Shown here: piece by piece, positions 1-8,837 of the stretch
How the letters are laid out: the number at the start of each line of letters is the position of its first letter
Position numbering within the stretch: the first letter of the stretch is position 1
NCBI GenBank assembly: GCA_003281455.1
Contig: QCBX01000014.1
Coordinates: 1 to 32,543, forward strand
Origin: Prochlorococcus sp. AG-347-J21
GTDB taxonomy: Bacteria; Cyanobacteriota; Cyanobacteriia; PCC-6307; Cyanobiaceae
Reading direction: 5' to 3'
DNA length: 32,543 nt
Notes under the pieces: model-generated
Databases searched by the model: none
What the model was told of the DNA's origin: nothing
Seen by the model: only the letters and a program-made list of their open reading frames with translations
Translations under genes and position numbers: made by a program

Positions 1-1109
1 TTACCTAACCTTTCTCCTTTAAAATTGGATTTTTGCATTACATTATAACACCAATTTAAATTCCTCAAATACCATTCAATGGTTTTAGTTAAACCCTCAT
101 CTAATTTAAAAGATGGTTCCCATCCTAATTCTGATACTAATAATGAGTAATCTATTGAATAACGTTTATCGTGACCAGCTCTATCACTTACAAATGTAAT
201 TAAATTTGAATATTTATCTTTTCTTAAATCAAATTTATCTAAAAGATTACATAATTTTTCAACAAGTTCCAAATTTGTAATTTCATTTGAAGAACCTATA
301 CAATATCTACTTCCGCTTTGACCATATGCCACAACATGCAACAAAGCACTTATATGATCTTCTATAAAAATCCAGTCTCTAATATTTTTCCCATCACCAT
401 AAATTGGAATATTAGTATTATTTAATGCTTTTAATATTGATAAAGGTATTAATTTTTCTGGGAATTGCCAAGGTCCATAATTATTACAGCAGTTTGTAAT
501 TATTGTTTCTAAACCATAAGTATGGTGCCATGCATTTACAAGATGATCACTTGAAGCTTTACTTGCCGAATAAGGACTCCTTGGGTCATATGGAGAAGTC
601 TCCTTAAAACTACTAGGATAATCTATTGATCCAAAAACTTCATCAGTACTTATATGAATTAATTTTATTCCATAATTATCGCTATTAACATCTTTAAAAT
701 TATTTTTCCGAATAATTTCTAATAAATTAAACGTGCCAATAATATTACTATTTATAAAATTTTCTGGATCATCAATGGAACGATCAACATGACTTTCTGC
801 TGCGAAATGCAAAACTAATTTTGGTTTAAATTTAATAAAAACATTTTCCAATTTTTTTTTATTAATTAAATCCCCCTTAAAAAAAATATATCTTGATGAT
901 AAATTTATTTTGTCCTCACTAGATTCATTTTTAATCAAATTTTCAATTCCAGAAAAATCACTGCAATATCCCATTTTATCAAAATTACAAATTTTAGTAT
1001 TAGTCTCACTAAGAAGAGTCCTTATCATAGAACCACCAATAAAACCTCCACCCCCTGTTACCAATATTCTTTCATAGGATTCAATATATTTCTTTAATGA
1101 TAATTTCAT
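1..1109 (-). CDS. rfbB: dTDP-glucose 4,6-dehydratase (3' end cut by window edge)
   Basis: This enzyme converts dTDP-D-glucose to dTDP-4-keto-6-deoxy-D-glucose, the second step of dTDP-L-rhamnose synthesis, in the cytoplasm. The protein is an extended short-chain dehydrogenase. It has a dinucleotide-binding TGGGGFIGG at about residues 18-26, then AAESHVDRS, STDEVFG, and a YSASK catalytic Tyr-Lys motif, all in the usual RmlB order. The frame is open to base 1 and the last residues seen (GERLG) resemble the family's C-terminal end, so only a few residues are missing. The start at 1109 gives about 13 residues before the first strand; no better Met follows until residue 28. The start shares an ATGA overlap with the rfbD stop, so translation is probably coupled. 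It is the last gene of the rfbA-C-D-B operon. Confidence 0.95.
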   Translation of the reverse strand, partial: MKLSLKKYIESYERILVTGGGGFIGGSMIRTLLSETNTKICNFDKMGYCSDFSGIENLIKNESSEDKINLSSRYIFFKGDLINKKKLENVFIKFKPKLVLHFAAESHVDRSIDDPENFINSNIIGTFNLLEIIRKNNFKDVNSDNYGIKLIHISTDEVFGSIDYPSSFKETSPYDPRSPYSASKASSDHLVNAWHHTYGLETIITNCCNNYGPWQFPEKLIPLSILKALNNTNIPIYGDGKNIRDWIFIEDHISALLHVVAYGQSGSRYCIGSSNEITNLELVEKLCNLLDKFDLRKDKYSNLITFVSDRAGHDKRYSIDYSLLVSELGWEPSFKLDEGLTKTIEWYLRNLNWCYNVMQKSNFKGERLG

Positions 1110-2023
1110 GTGATTTTCTTAAGCAATAAATAATTCAAAATTTCTTTTATTTTAAACTCCCATTTATGGGTTTTATAATTAAGTTTTTCTTTAATAATAT
1201 TATTATTCAAAAGTGAGTATTTAGGTCTTTTGGCAATAGTTATATATTCAGAACTTTTTATGGGAATTATTTCTGAATTAATTTCAAATAGACCCATTTT
1301 ATTTGCCAATAAACTTATCTTAACTGCTATTTCATACCAATTAGTTTGACCTTCATCGCAACAATGAAAATATGGTTCTAATTTATTACTATTAAAGGTG
1401 GTATCAGTAATTATTTTCAAAACAACTTCAGACAAAGTAAATGTACTTGTTGGACAACCAATTTGATCAGAAACAACTTTAATCTTTTTTTGATCTTTAA
1501 TTAATTTCAATATTGTCAATAAGAAATTTTTTCTTACTGGACTCATAAGCCAACTAGTTCTTACTATTGTTCCTTGACCTTTTGGATGTAATATTTCTTC
1601 AACGGCTATCTCACCTTTTGCTTTAGTTTTACCATAAATATTTATAGGATTTCTTTTATCAAACGTATTATATGGCGTTGATTTTTTACCATCAAAAACA
1701 AAATCAGTACTTAATTGAATTAACTTACCACCATTTTTAGAAAGTGCATTTGCTAAATAGATAGGGGCGATTCCATTTATTAAATTAGCTAAATCAGGCG
1801 ATTCTTCAGCCTTATCGACGTCTGTAAAAGCAGCAGCATTTACTACCCAATCAGGATTCAAATTTGAAATAATTGAGTTACATGCTTGCTCATTACAAAT
1901 GTCTAATTCCTTTCTTTCTGGGGCAAAAATCTGAATTGGTAATGTTTTTGTTCTATTAATCAACAATTCTCTAAAAGCTATCCCAAATTGCCCCTTAGAG
2001 CCTATCAAAAGAATTTTTATCAT
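1106..2023 (-). CDS. rfbD: dTDP-4-dehydrorhamnose reductase
   Basis: RmlD catalyses the final NAD(P)H-dependent reduction giving dTDP-L-rhamnose. The 305-residue protein has the N-terminal nucleotide-binding GSKGQFG (8-14), the AAAFTDVDKAE segment (63-73), STDFVFDG (105-112) and the catalytic YGKTK (Tyr130, Lys134). Length and motif order are normal for the family. The start (2021-2023) overlaps the rfbC stop as ATGA, and its own stop overlaps the rfbB start in the same way. Two successive 4-base overlaps point to one polycistronic, translationally coupled message. The sequence shows no sign of decay. Family assignment is firm; the sugar's final destination is inferred from the island context. 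Confidence 0.95.
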   Translation of the reverse strand: MIKILLIGSKGQFGIAFRELLINRTKTLPIQIFAPERKELDICNEQACNSIISNLNPDWVVNAAAFTDVDKAEESPDLANLINGIAPIYLANALSKNGGKLIQLSTDFVFDGKKSTPYNTFDKRNPINIYGKTKAKGEIAVEEILHPKGQGTIVRTSWLMSPVRKNFLLTILKLIKDQKKIKVVSDQIGCPTSTFTLSEVVLKIITDTTFNSNKLEPYFHCCDEGQTNWYEIAVKISLLANKMGLFEINSEIIPIKSSEYITIAKRPKYSLLNNNIIKEKLNYKTHKWEFKIKEILNYLLLKKIT

Positions 2024-2604
2024 AGTAATTCATCTTTCGAAATTTGATGCAAACTTTTTGCATTTTTATCCTTTTTAGAAATTATTGGTTTCGTTTCACC
2101 AAGTAAATGGATTGGCCAATGAATATTAATATTTTTATCATTCCATAATATAGATCTTTCATGAGGTTCAGACCAATAATTATTAGTTTTATAATTAACA
2201 ATTGATTCTTCAGTTAATGAAATAAAGCCATGGGCAAAGCCAATGGGTATCCATAATTGAGATTTATTTTTTTCATTTAAAAAAGCACCAATCCATTTAC
2301 CAAAAGTATTAGAGTCTCTTCGAATATCTACTGCTACATCAAATATTCCTCCTTTTAAACATGATACTATTTTGGCCTGTGAATTAGGATGAATTTGATA
2401 GTGCAATCCTCTTATTACCCCTTTGTAAGACTTAGAGATATTTTCTTGAACTAAATTAAATTCTTTAGAAACAAATTTTAAAAATGATTTTTTATTCCAT
2501 TTTTCATAAAAGTAACCTCTACTGTCTTTAATTGGTTCAAAATTTAACAATAACGGTCCATTTAATATTCTGTCTTTTTCGTAAAATAAGCTTTCAACTT
2601 TCAT
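2020..2604 (-). CDS. rfbC: dTDP-4-dehydrorhamnose 3,5-epimerase
   Basis: RmlC epimerises C3 and C5 of dTDP-4-keto-6-deoxy-D-glucose before the RmlD step. The protein is a cupin of 194 residues. The signature GVIRGLHYQ holds the catalytic His68, and Tyr143 lies in the NNYWSEPHE segment that matches the family's active-site Tyr region. IPIGFAHGF (120-128) is the usual barrel strand. At 194 residues it is slightly longer than the common 180-185. The start at 2604 abuts the rfbA stop with no spacer, and the stop overlaps the rfbD start (ATGA), so expression with its neighbours is very likely linked. Confidence 0.95.
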   Translation of the reverse strand: MKVESLFYEKDRILNGPLLLNFEPIKDSRGYFYEKWNKKSFLKFVSKEFNLVQENISKSYKGVIRGLHYQIHPNSQAKIVSCLKGGIFDVAVDIRRDSNTFGKWIGAFLNEKNKSQLWIPIGFAHGFISLTEESIVNYKTNNYWSEPHERSILWNDKNINIHWPIHLLGETKPIISKKDKNAKSLHQISKDELL

Positions 2605-3495
2605 TTAAATAGCATTTGTATTGTTTAAAAGTTCTAATAAATATTTTCCGTAACCACTTTTTATTTGATATTTTGAGATTTTTTCTAATTCAGAGTCTTT
2701 AATCCAATTATTACGCCAAGCAATTTCCTCGGGACAACAAATCTTAAGACCTTGCCTTTGCTCTAATGTTTTTATATAAAATCCAGCATCTTGCAAAGAA
2801 TCAAATGTACCAGTATCAAGCCATGCAGAACCTCTGCTCATTCGAAATAAATTTATTTGTTTTTCCTTTAAATACATATTATTTAACGTAGAAATTTCTA
2901 ACTCTCCTCGCGAAGAAAATTTTAGTTTTTTTGCTTTATCTACAACACTATTATCGTAAAAATATAATCCCGTTACTGCATAATTTGTCTTAGGCTTTGA
3001 AGGCTTTTCATCTATAGAAGTTGGATTACCTTTCTCATCAAAACTGATAACACCATATCTTTCTGGATCTTTCACAGGATAACAGAATATCGAACAGCCT
3101 TTTTCAATTGTGTCTGCTTTTAAAAGTAAATCATGAAATCCTTGTCCATGAAATAAGTTATCTCCAAGTATTAAAGCACAATTAGATAATCCAATAAAGT
3201 CCTCTGCTATTAGAAAAGCTTGAGCAATACCTTCTGGTTTTTCCTGAATTAAATACTCAAGTTGGATCCCCCATTGACTTCCATCTCCTAATAATCTTTT
3301 AAAAGAATTTAAATCATATTTAGTAGTTATAATCAAAATTTCATTAATTCCTGAAAGCATTAATGTGCTTAATGGATAATAAATCATTGGTTTATCATAA
3401 ACTGGCATTAATTGCTTACTAATGCCCATCGTCAAAGGATACAGCCTAGATCCAAGACCTCCTGATAAAATTATTCCCTTTCTTTTTGAATTCAC
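2605..3495 (-). CDS. rfbA: glucose-1-phosphate thymidylyltransferase
   Basis: RmlA makes dTDP-glucose from glucose-1-phosphate and dTTP, the committed step to dTDP-rhamnose. The 296-residue protein carries the nucleotidyltransferase signature SGGLGSRLYPLT (11-22), the KQLMPVYDKPMIYYPLS substrate loop, ILGDNLFHG with the metal-binding Asp, and GTFDSLQDAG near the C-terminus. Length fits the RmlA short form. It is the first gene of the rfbA-C-D-B operon. Upstream lie about 250 bp of very AT-rich sequence shared with the divergent O-antigen ligase-like gene, where the operon promoter must be; I could not single out a -10 or -35 box with confidence. Confidence 0.96.
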   Translation of the reverse strand: MNSKRKGIILSGGLGSRLYPLTMGISKQLMPVYDKPMIYYPLSTLMLSGINEILIITTKYDLNSFKRLLGDGSQWGIQLEYLIQEKPEGIAQAFLIAEDFIGLSNCALILGDNLFHGQGFHDLLLKADTIEKGCSIFCYPVKDPERYGVISFDEKGNPTSIDEKPSKPKTNYAVTGLYFYDNSVVDKAKKLKFSSRGELEISTLNNMYLKEKQINLFRMSRGSAWLDTGTFDSLQDAGFYIKTLEQRQGLKICCPEEIAWRNNWIKDSELEKISKYQIKSGYGKYLLELLNNTNAI

Positions 3496-3748
3496 TGAAA
3501 ATATAGAACTCCAATTCTGTAATTTACTTAATATAATACAGCATTATTTTTAATAAATAAAATCCAATACTAGAAGAATAAAGTTATAGTGGTGCTTGGA
3601 GATAAAGGAATTTAAAAATATAAACTTAAACAAAAGTATTAAATTATTTTTTTAATCAAAATACTGGATTGATTAAAATTATTATGTTAAATTAAAAAAA
3701 ATAAATGATAAAAATAAATAATTTTATAGAAATCATTTTGATAAAGTA

Positions 3749-5008
3749 ATGGTCAATATAAAATGCTTTATTGAAGAAAAAGGATATTTATTTTTTCAAA
3801 TAGGTGTTTTTTTTATATTATCCGCACCTAATATTGCAGCACTTTTCATACTATTATCATTAATATCCTCACATACTAGTGAGAACAAAGTTTTAATAAA
3901 AAATAATTGGTTATATCCATTTTTTTTTAGCGGATTCATTGCAATTTTATCGGCAATAAATTCTAGTTTTAGATATTCGGAAATAGATGGCTGGAGTCCA
4001 TATCTTTCATGGATAGGTTTAGCGAATTGGCTCCCATTTTTTTATTTTATGTGGCGTTCTCAAATTTATTTATATAAAAATGAAATGCGCCAGAGAATAT
4101 CAAATCTTTTTCTTGCTGGATCTGTACCATTTATTTTTTCTGGATTTGGACAATTATGGTTTAATTGGCATGGTCCTCTTATGTTTATGAATGGATTAAT
4201 AATTTGGTTTCAAAGAAGTTTAGATGTTGATAATAACCAAGGAATTACAGCTATGTTTAACAACCAAAATTATGCTGCTTGTTGGTTAATAATAATATGG
4301 CCTTTTTGTCTAAATAATTTAATTAACTCAAAAAAATTTAGAATTAAAAAATTTATATTCTTAATATATTCATTATTGATATTGTTGAGCGTTTATTTAA
4401 CTAAATCAAGAAATGGGATTGCAGGAACCTTAACATCTTCCATATTTTTATCTAATAAATATTTTTTATTATTAATTCCAATAATAATATTATTATTATT
4501 TATTAATTATTTTTCTATTATTCCAATTTTTTTTAAAAATTTATTCAGAAAAAACTTTTTTAATAATATTATGGATGTTTTTCAGTTTTCTAGATTTGCA
4601 AATCTGCTAAATGAACCAAGAATATTTATATATTTAAATTCAATTCCAATAATATTGGAAAAACCACTTTTGGGTTGGGGAGCAGCAACTTTTCCAATTT
4701 TATTCAACTCAAGATATACAGAATTCGATAGAAATCCCACACACCCTCACAATTTAATACTTGAAATGGCTAATTCTTATGGATTAATTTTCACATCAGT
4801 AATATCGATATCAATTATATTTATAGTGTTTTATAGTTTCAAAACTATATTTATAAATAAAAATATCAAAAGTCATCCTATTGATAAAGCATGGTGGGCT
4901 TCATTCTTTGCTCTATTATTATCACAAATGTATGATATACAATATTTCGACTTTAGGATTAGTTTGTCATTCTGGATTCTTCTCACAGGATTAGTATCCA
5001 TAATATAA
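3749..5008 (+). CDS. O-antigen ligase/polymerase-like membrane protein
   Basis: This is a polytopic membrane protein of 419 residues with about ten hydrophobic segments. A long loop in the C-terminal half holds GWG (309-311), then NPTHPHNLILE (329-339). That loop pattern is characteristic of the Wzy_C/O-antigen ligase superfamily (PF04932), whose members join or polymerise undecaprenyl-linked glycans on the periplasmic side of the inner membrane. From sequence alone I cannot separate ligase (WaaL) from polymerase (Wzy). The gene is divergent from the rfb operon, consistent with a role in exporting or attaching a rhamnose-containing glycan. Base composition is extremely AT-rich, typical of such genes in these genomes. 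Confidence 0.82.
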   Translation: MVNIKCFIEEKGYLFFQIGVFFILSAPNIAALFILLSLISSHTSENKVLIKNNWLYPFFFSGFIAILSAINSSFRYSEIDGWSPYLSWIGLANWLPFFYFMWRSQIYLYKNEMRQRISNLFLAGSVPFIFSGFGQLWFNWHGPLMFMNGLIIWFQRSLDVDNNQGITAMFNNQNYAACWLIIIWPFCLNNLINSKKFRIKKFIFLIYSLLILLSVYLTKSRNGIAGTLTSSIFLSNKYFLLLIPIIILLLFINYFSIIPIFFKNLFRKNFFNNIMDVFQFSRFANLLNEPRIFIYLNSIPIILEKPLLGWGAATFPILFNSRYTEFDRNPTHPHNLILEMANSYGLIFTSVISISIIFIVFYSFKTIFINKNIKSHPIDKAWWASFFALLLSQMYDIQYFDFRISLSFWILLTGLVSII

Positions 5009-5062
5009 AAATAATTTTAAAACTTATCTTTAATTTATTTTAGAAACTGATATTTTCTCTTT

Positions 5063-5081
5063 TTATCTAGAGATAATTTTT
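5063..5081 (+). terminator. weak candidate terminator after the ligase-like gene
   Basis: A 5-bp stem, TTATC paired with GATAA around a TAGA loop, is followed directly by five T residues, 55 bases after the stop of the O-antigen ligase-like gene. The stem has only one G-C pair and this background makes such structures easily by chance, so the call is tentative. Confidence 0.2.
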
Positions 5082-5126
5082 AATTGATTATAACTATGCT
5101 AATTTTATTAATAAAACAAATTTATT

Positions 5127-5975
5127 ATGTTGAGTAGATTTCTATATAATATAAAATTTTATTTTATTAAAATAATTTTTATAGATAAATATATATTAAA
5201 AAGGATAAGGAATAATGATCCTGGAATAATTAAAATTAAGAATTTTTATTTTGTAGATATCCCGAAAGTAGGTTCATCATCAATAAAATATTTAGCGGCA
5301 AAAGAATCAAAAAGGTTTAAATTATTGAAAAAAGTTTTCAATAATGTTCCAATTCATCCTTCAGTAATTCCAGTGCAAAAATTAGAAATTAATAATTATA
5401 AAAATAAGATATTTTTATTTATTAAGTCTCCTGATGAAAGACTCTATTCAGTATTTAAAGAAAAAGTACTTTTCAATAAGTTTTTATTTTCTTTTTCATT
5501 ACTGAAATATGGCAAATTAAAATCTTTTAAAAATAATTTTGAATTTAGATATAAATTCAATAAGGATAATAATTTTTTAGATTTTTGCAAAGGCATTATA
5601 AAATTAGATAATTATCTTAAAAGTAAAAATTTAGATAAAGAATTTTTTGATAAACATCTAATCTCACAATACGATCATATAATAAATTTAAAAGAAATTT
5701 ATCCCAACATATTTGATTTTGAAATTATAATTTATCCTATTTCCAAAATGGATAAAATATTAAAAGACTTTACAAGCAAAAAAAAGGGATTAAATTTAAA
5801 TACCTCAAAAAAAAATAATTACGATTATGAAAATGATATTAAAAAAAGTAACATAATTAATGAGGTTTATAAGAAAGATGAAAACTTATACAAAAAATTA
5901 ATGTCTTCAAAAAATGGTTTTCTTGAAATGAGTTATGGATCTTTCTTAAAAGAAGCAAACTTTACTAATTCGTAA
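5127..5975 (+). CDS. sulfotransferase family protein
   Basis: Likely a PAPS-dependent carbohydrate sulfotransferase (Sulfotransfer_2-like). The 5'-phosphosulfate-binding loop is visible as DIPKVGSSSIK (44-54). The 3'-phosphate-binding region appears as FIKSPDERLYSVFKEKV (98-114), where Arg105 and Ser108 match the usual R-x-x-S positions; the common RDP is replaced here by KSP. The C-terminal half is Lys/Asn-rich and not alignable by eye. The first 25 residues are hydrophobic and basic, so a membrane anchor is possible but not clear. It lies downstream of the ligase-like gene on the same strand and converges with a glycosyltransferase. The substrate is unknown; modification of the island's surface glycan is inferred. 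Confidence 0.72.
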   Translation: MLSRFLYNIKFYFIKIIFIDKYILKRIRNNDPGIIKIKNFYFVDIPKVGSSSIKYLAAKESKRFKLLKKVFNNVPIHPSVIPVQKLEINNYKNKIFLFIKSPDERLYSVFKEKVLFNKFLFSFSLLKYGKLKSFKNNFEFRYKFNKDNNFLDFCKGIIKLDNYLKSKNLDKEFFDKHLISQYDHIINLKEIYPNIFDFEIIIYPISKMDKILKDFTSKKKGLNLNTSKKNNYDYENDIKKSNIINEVYKKDENLYKKLMSSKNGFLEMSYGSFLKEANFTNS

Positions 5976-6057
5976 TTCTTAAATATTAAATTAGAATTTA
6001 TGTTAAATATAAAAATATAATAAATTTTTGAAAGACATTTTTTTAATAAATTTATCG

Positions 6058-6927
6058 CTAATTAAGTTTAGCCTTGATCTCTTTTAAATAATTAAAAACT
6101 CTTAAATCTTTTTCTACTTCACCATTATTAATTAGTTTTTCTAAATCATATTTACTGTATATATTCTCCTTACAAAATTTTATTTCTTTTTTTTCTAATA
6201 ATTCCTTGTACATGATTCTCCAAGTCTTGCCAACATTTTTAGTTAACTCTTTATTGCGTTCATATGCAGCTCCCCCTAACATGATCTTTTGGTTAAATTG
6301 TTCTTCAGATCTAATTGGATAATGTAATATTTCAAGTTTTTCAGTCGCTTTTTTTTCGAAAAAAGGGAAGTTATTCTTTACTCTATGATTTCCTTGACAA
6401 ACTTTTACATAGGGCATTGCCCGATGTGCAACTTTGACTGGTAACTTTTTTCCTAGGGAATTTACCGAAAAATTTTTACGATAAATCATTCTTTCATAGA
6501 AAGGAGATTTATCTTTTTTATCATCTAAAATACAAATCATATCTTTTCTTTCCCCAATTACTATATTCTCTTTAGAAAGAGATTGAAAAAAGGACTTCAA
6601 ATTTTTATTCTTTGCCAGCCAAAACTCGTCGGCGTCATTATTAATGACCCACTTTGAATTAAATTCCTTATAAGCCATTCTTGCCATTTTTGTAACCCAA
6701 ATTGATTGTGCATATACGTCACTTTGCTCATTTATTAGAGTCAGATAACCCTCTTTCTTGAAATCTTCAAGAATTTGAGTTGTACCATCTGTACTAAGAT
6801 TATTTGTTGCAATTATATGATCAACACCTTGATTTAAGTGAAATTCAATATTTTCCTTTAATATATCCTCTTCATTTCTTACGAGAAGAGTCATTATCAA
6901 AAAATAATCTTTACTAAAGTTATTCAT
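6058..6927 (-). CDS. glycosyltransferase, GT2-like (Glyco_tranf_2_4 type)
   Basis: A single-domain GT-A fold glycosyltransferase of 289 residues. The first strand ends in LLVRNEED (14-21), followed by GVDHIIATNNLSTDGT (34-49), and the metal/sugar-nucleotide-binding NNDADEFW (96-103) takes the place of the DxD motif. This arrangement is typical of PF13704-type enzymes, which are often called GT92-like. It is clearly a paralogue of the N-terminal module of the 641-residue protein starting at 9664: the RNE-D, NLS-D and NNDADEFW blocks align in order and spacing. The cytoplasmic donor and acceptor cannot be read from sequence. The ATG at 6925-6927 is preferred because it retains the first beta strand. 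Confidence 0.85.
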   Translation of the reverse strand: MNNFSKDYFLIMTLLVRNEEDILKENIEFHLNQGVDHIIATNNLSTDGTTQILEDFKKEGYLTLINEQSDVYAQSIWVTKMARMAYKEFNSKWVINNDADEFWLAKNKNLKSFFQSLSKENIVIGERKDMICILDDKKDKSPFYERMIYRKNFSVNSLGKKLPVKVAHRAMPYVKVCQGNHRVKNNFPFFEKKATEKLEILHYPIRSEEQFNQKIMLGGAAYERNKELTKNVGKTWRIMYKELLEKKEIKFCKENIYSKYDLEKLINNGEVEKDLRVFNYLKEIKAKLN

Positions 6928-7005
6928 AATAAGCTTTAATATTGTTTAATTTTATCTAGAAATTAATACCTAATACTTTAATAATCAATTTCCTAATAAG
7001 ATCAT

Positions 7006-7647
7006 TTAATATTTAAAGAATTCATAATCTTTAAGATAAAAGTCTTTAATTCTGGGTTTTAATTTTAAAAATTGTTCTTCAATTAAGTTATCTTTTTTTG
7101 ACTTTTTAAGTTTAATTTCTGATCTACGAAAGAATTTAGAAGGGTTTTTAAAATTTCTTGGAAAGAGAAAAGGCGATTCATCGAATGCATATTCACACGC
7201 TTTGGTTAGACCATCTTCTATCTTAAAAAATTTTACCCCTTCTACCATAAATTCATTTTGAGGTCTAATATGATTATCAAAAATAAAATTATTCTTTTTA
7301 TAGTTTATTTTAATATCATTAAACCAAATCTCAGGAGTAATATTTTTTGTAGAAATTATCTTTAGTTTAGATTGCCAATAATATTCTGATTTACACCTTT
7401 CGAAAGGGTCTCTTACGATTGTAAGAATTTTATAAAATTGAGATAAGTCAAAAATTTCTTTTAAAATTTGAGCATGAGAATGTTGTAACGAGGATTTATA
7501 AATTCTTACAATATCCGATCTTTTCCCTTTACTAATAAAATTCTCATCCCATTTTCTGTATAGAAATAGTTTTTCTAAAGAAGATCCTCCAGTTTTTGGA
7601 ATATGAATAAAAAGAATATTTTTATGATTCTTTGTATAAACTGGCAT
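7006..7647 (-). CDS. sulfotransferase family protein (second in island)
   Basis: A compact 213-residue sulfotransferase-like protein. FIHIPKTGGSSLEKL (13-27) is an almost textbook 5'-PSB loop of Sulfotransfer_2 proteins, and TIVRDPFERCKSEYYW (76-91) is the 3'-PSB with its Arg and Ser. A His-containing LQHSHAQIL segment (54-62) between the two sits where related enzymes carry their catalytic or substrate-contacting histidine. The family transfers sulfate from PAPS to sugar hydroxyls. It differs from the sulfotransferase at 5127 in length and in the C-terminal region, so the two probably act on different positions or sugars. It lies between two minus-strand glycosyltransferases, with 78 and 141 bp spacers. 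Confidence 0.85.
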   Translation of the reverse strand: MPVYTKNHKNILFIHIPKTGGSSLEKLFLYRKWDENFISKGKRSDIVRIYKSSLQHSHAQILKEIFDLSQFYKILTIVRDPFERCKSEYYWQSKLKIISTKNITPEIWFNDIKINYKKNNFIFDNHIRPQNEFMVEGVKFFKIEDGLTKACEYAFDESPFLFPRNFKNPSKFFRRSEIKLKKSKKDNLIEEQFLKLKPRIKDFYLKDYEFFKY

Positions 7648-7788
7648 AAGAATTTATTTATAAATCGATTATTACACACAAAAATATAACAATCTAATTT
7701 GTTTGTAAATACTTAAATTCTGATTGAATGTTGTTTATGATTTTAAGAATTTTTTATTTTCTTATGAAAATTTATTTAAAAAATAAAT

Positions 7789-8610
7789 TTACAAAACTCT
7801 TATTTTTTTTGAAAATTTTTTTACTAAATTCTTAAACAAAAATATAAAAATATTTAAAAAAAGACCATAAGTTGATTCAAAATAGGAATATTTGAAATGA
7901 TTTCTATATAGATACCATTGATTTATAATTAATTTGATTTTTTTACTAGAAATACCAAGACTTGATCCATAAACAAAATAAGCATTACCTGGATCAAAAT
8001 TATATGCTTTTATTTTTTTGTTAACCGTTAATAGTTTATTCCAATATAAAAAGTCGTTTCTTACTCTTATAGAGGGATAAGATTTTTTTTTGGCTAAGAA
8101 AGATTTTATTAGCACTGATGAATTTGGAATATGATTAATATATTTATTCTTTTTAATATCTACCATAACTGGAGAATTTACCTTATAAAAAGACAAATTA
8201 TTTCTATAAGAAATTTCCATATAATAGTCTGAATATGTAAAGTTTATTTTCGGATTGTTCTCTATAAAATTTATTTGATTTAGTAACTTATTTTTAAGCC
8301 AGTAATCATCTGAATCCAAAAATGCAATGTAATCTCCTCTAGATATTCCAATACCAATTTTTCTACAATATCCAGAACCTTTGTTAACTTTATTTCGAAA
8401 AATTTTTAATTTAAAATTTTCTTTTATTTTTATTTTATTTATCAAATATATGGTCTTATCCGATGAATTATCATCAACAACTACTATTTCAATTTGATTT
8501 TCTAATTTTTGCGATAATATTGAATTCAAGCAAGTGATTATTGTTTTTTCAGAGTTAAAAGTTGGTACGATAACGCTAATTAATTTATCTTTTTTGTTTA
8601 ATTTATTCAT
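7789..8610 (-). CDS. glycosyltransferase family 2
   Basis: A classical GT2 enzyme (PF00535) of 273 residues. The N-terminal SVIVPTFNSEKTI (12-24) binds the nucleotide, VVVDDNSSDKT (43-53) forms the second strand and loop, GSGYCRKIGI (78-87) the third block, and FLDSDDYW (97-104) is the metal-binding DxD-type motif. The C-terminal third is basic and rich in aromatics with a hydrophobic stretch, possibly for membrane association. The donor sugar is not predictable. It is part of the minus-strand group 6058-8837, spaced rather than overlapping, so whether it is co-transcribed is uncertain. Confidence 0.9.
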   Translation of the reverse strand: MNKLNKKDKLISVIVPTFNSEKTIITCLNSILSQKLENQIEIVVVDDNSSDKTIYLINKIKIKENFKLKIFRNKVNKGSGYCRKIGIGISRGDYIAFLDSDDYWLKNKLLNQINFIENNPKINFTYSDYYMEISYRNNLSFYKVNSPVMVDIKKNKYINHIPNSSVLIKSFLAKKKSYPSIRVRNDFLYWNKLLTVNKKIKAYNFDPGNAYFVYGSSLGISSKKIKLIINQWYLYRNHFKYSYFESTYGLFLNIFIFLFKNLVKKFSKKIRVL

Positions 8611-8684
8611 TAGTTCAATAATTAATATTAACTTTTAAAATTTTTTTTTACTTATCATTATTTATATTTTTCAAACGAATTAAT

Positions 8685-8837
8685 TTAAGTCCCATAATAT
8701 GAATATCTTGGTAATAATTTCAATAATCCTAAAAATTTTTTTAATAGATCAGTTAAAATTTCCTTACTTTTTCGAATATATGATTCACTCCAATTAACCC
8801 TTGTGATATTTCTTTCAAATATTATACAAAAAATCAT
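8685..8837 (-). CDS. 50-residue small protein, coupled to upstream membrane gene
   Basis: An ATG at 8835-8837 overlaps the TGA stop (8834-8836) of the preceding membrane-protein gene as ATGA, and the frame stays open for 50 codons. The product has a short hydrophobic start (MIFCIIF), a polar middle with VNWSESYIRKSKE, then the amphipathic LLKKFLGLLKLLPRYSYYGT end. I do not recognise a family. It could be a real small protein translated by coupling, or the surviving C-terminal end of a larger deleted enzyme; the tail looks like the end of a glycan-modifying enzyme, but that is only an impression. It fills most of an otherwise empty 223-bp gap. Confidence 0.45.
   Translation of the reverse strand: MIFCIIFERNITRVNWSESYIRKSKEILTDLLKKFLGLLKLLPRYSYYGT

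Noticed and set aside
5976..6057. Terminator between the convergent sulfotransferase and glycosyltransferase
   Set aside because: Only a 6-bp AT stem with a long loop and no following T-run is seen.
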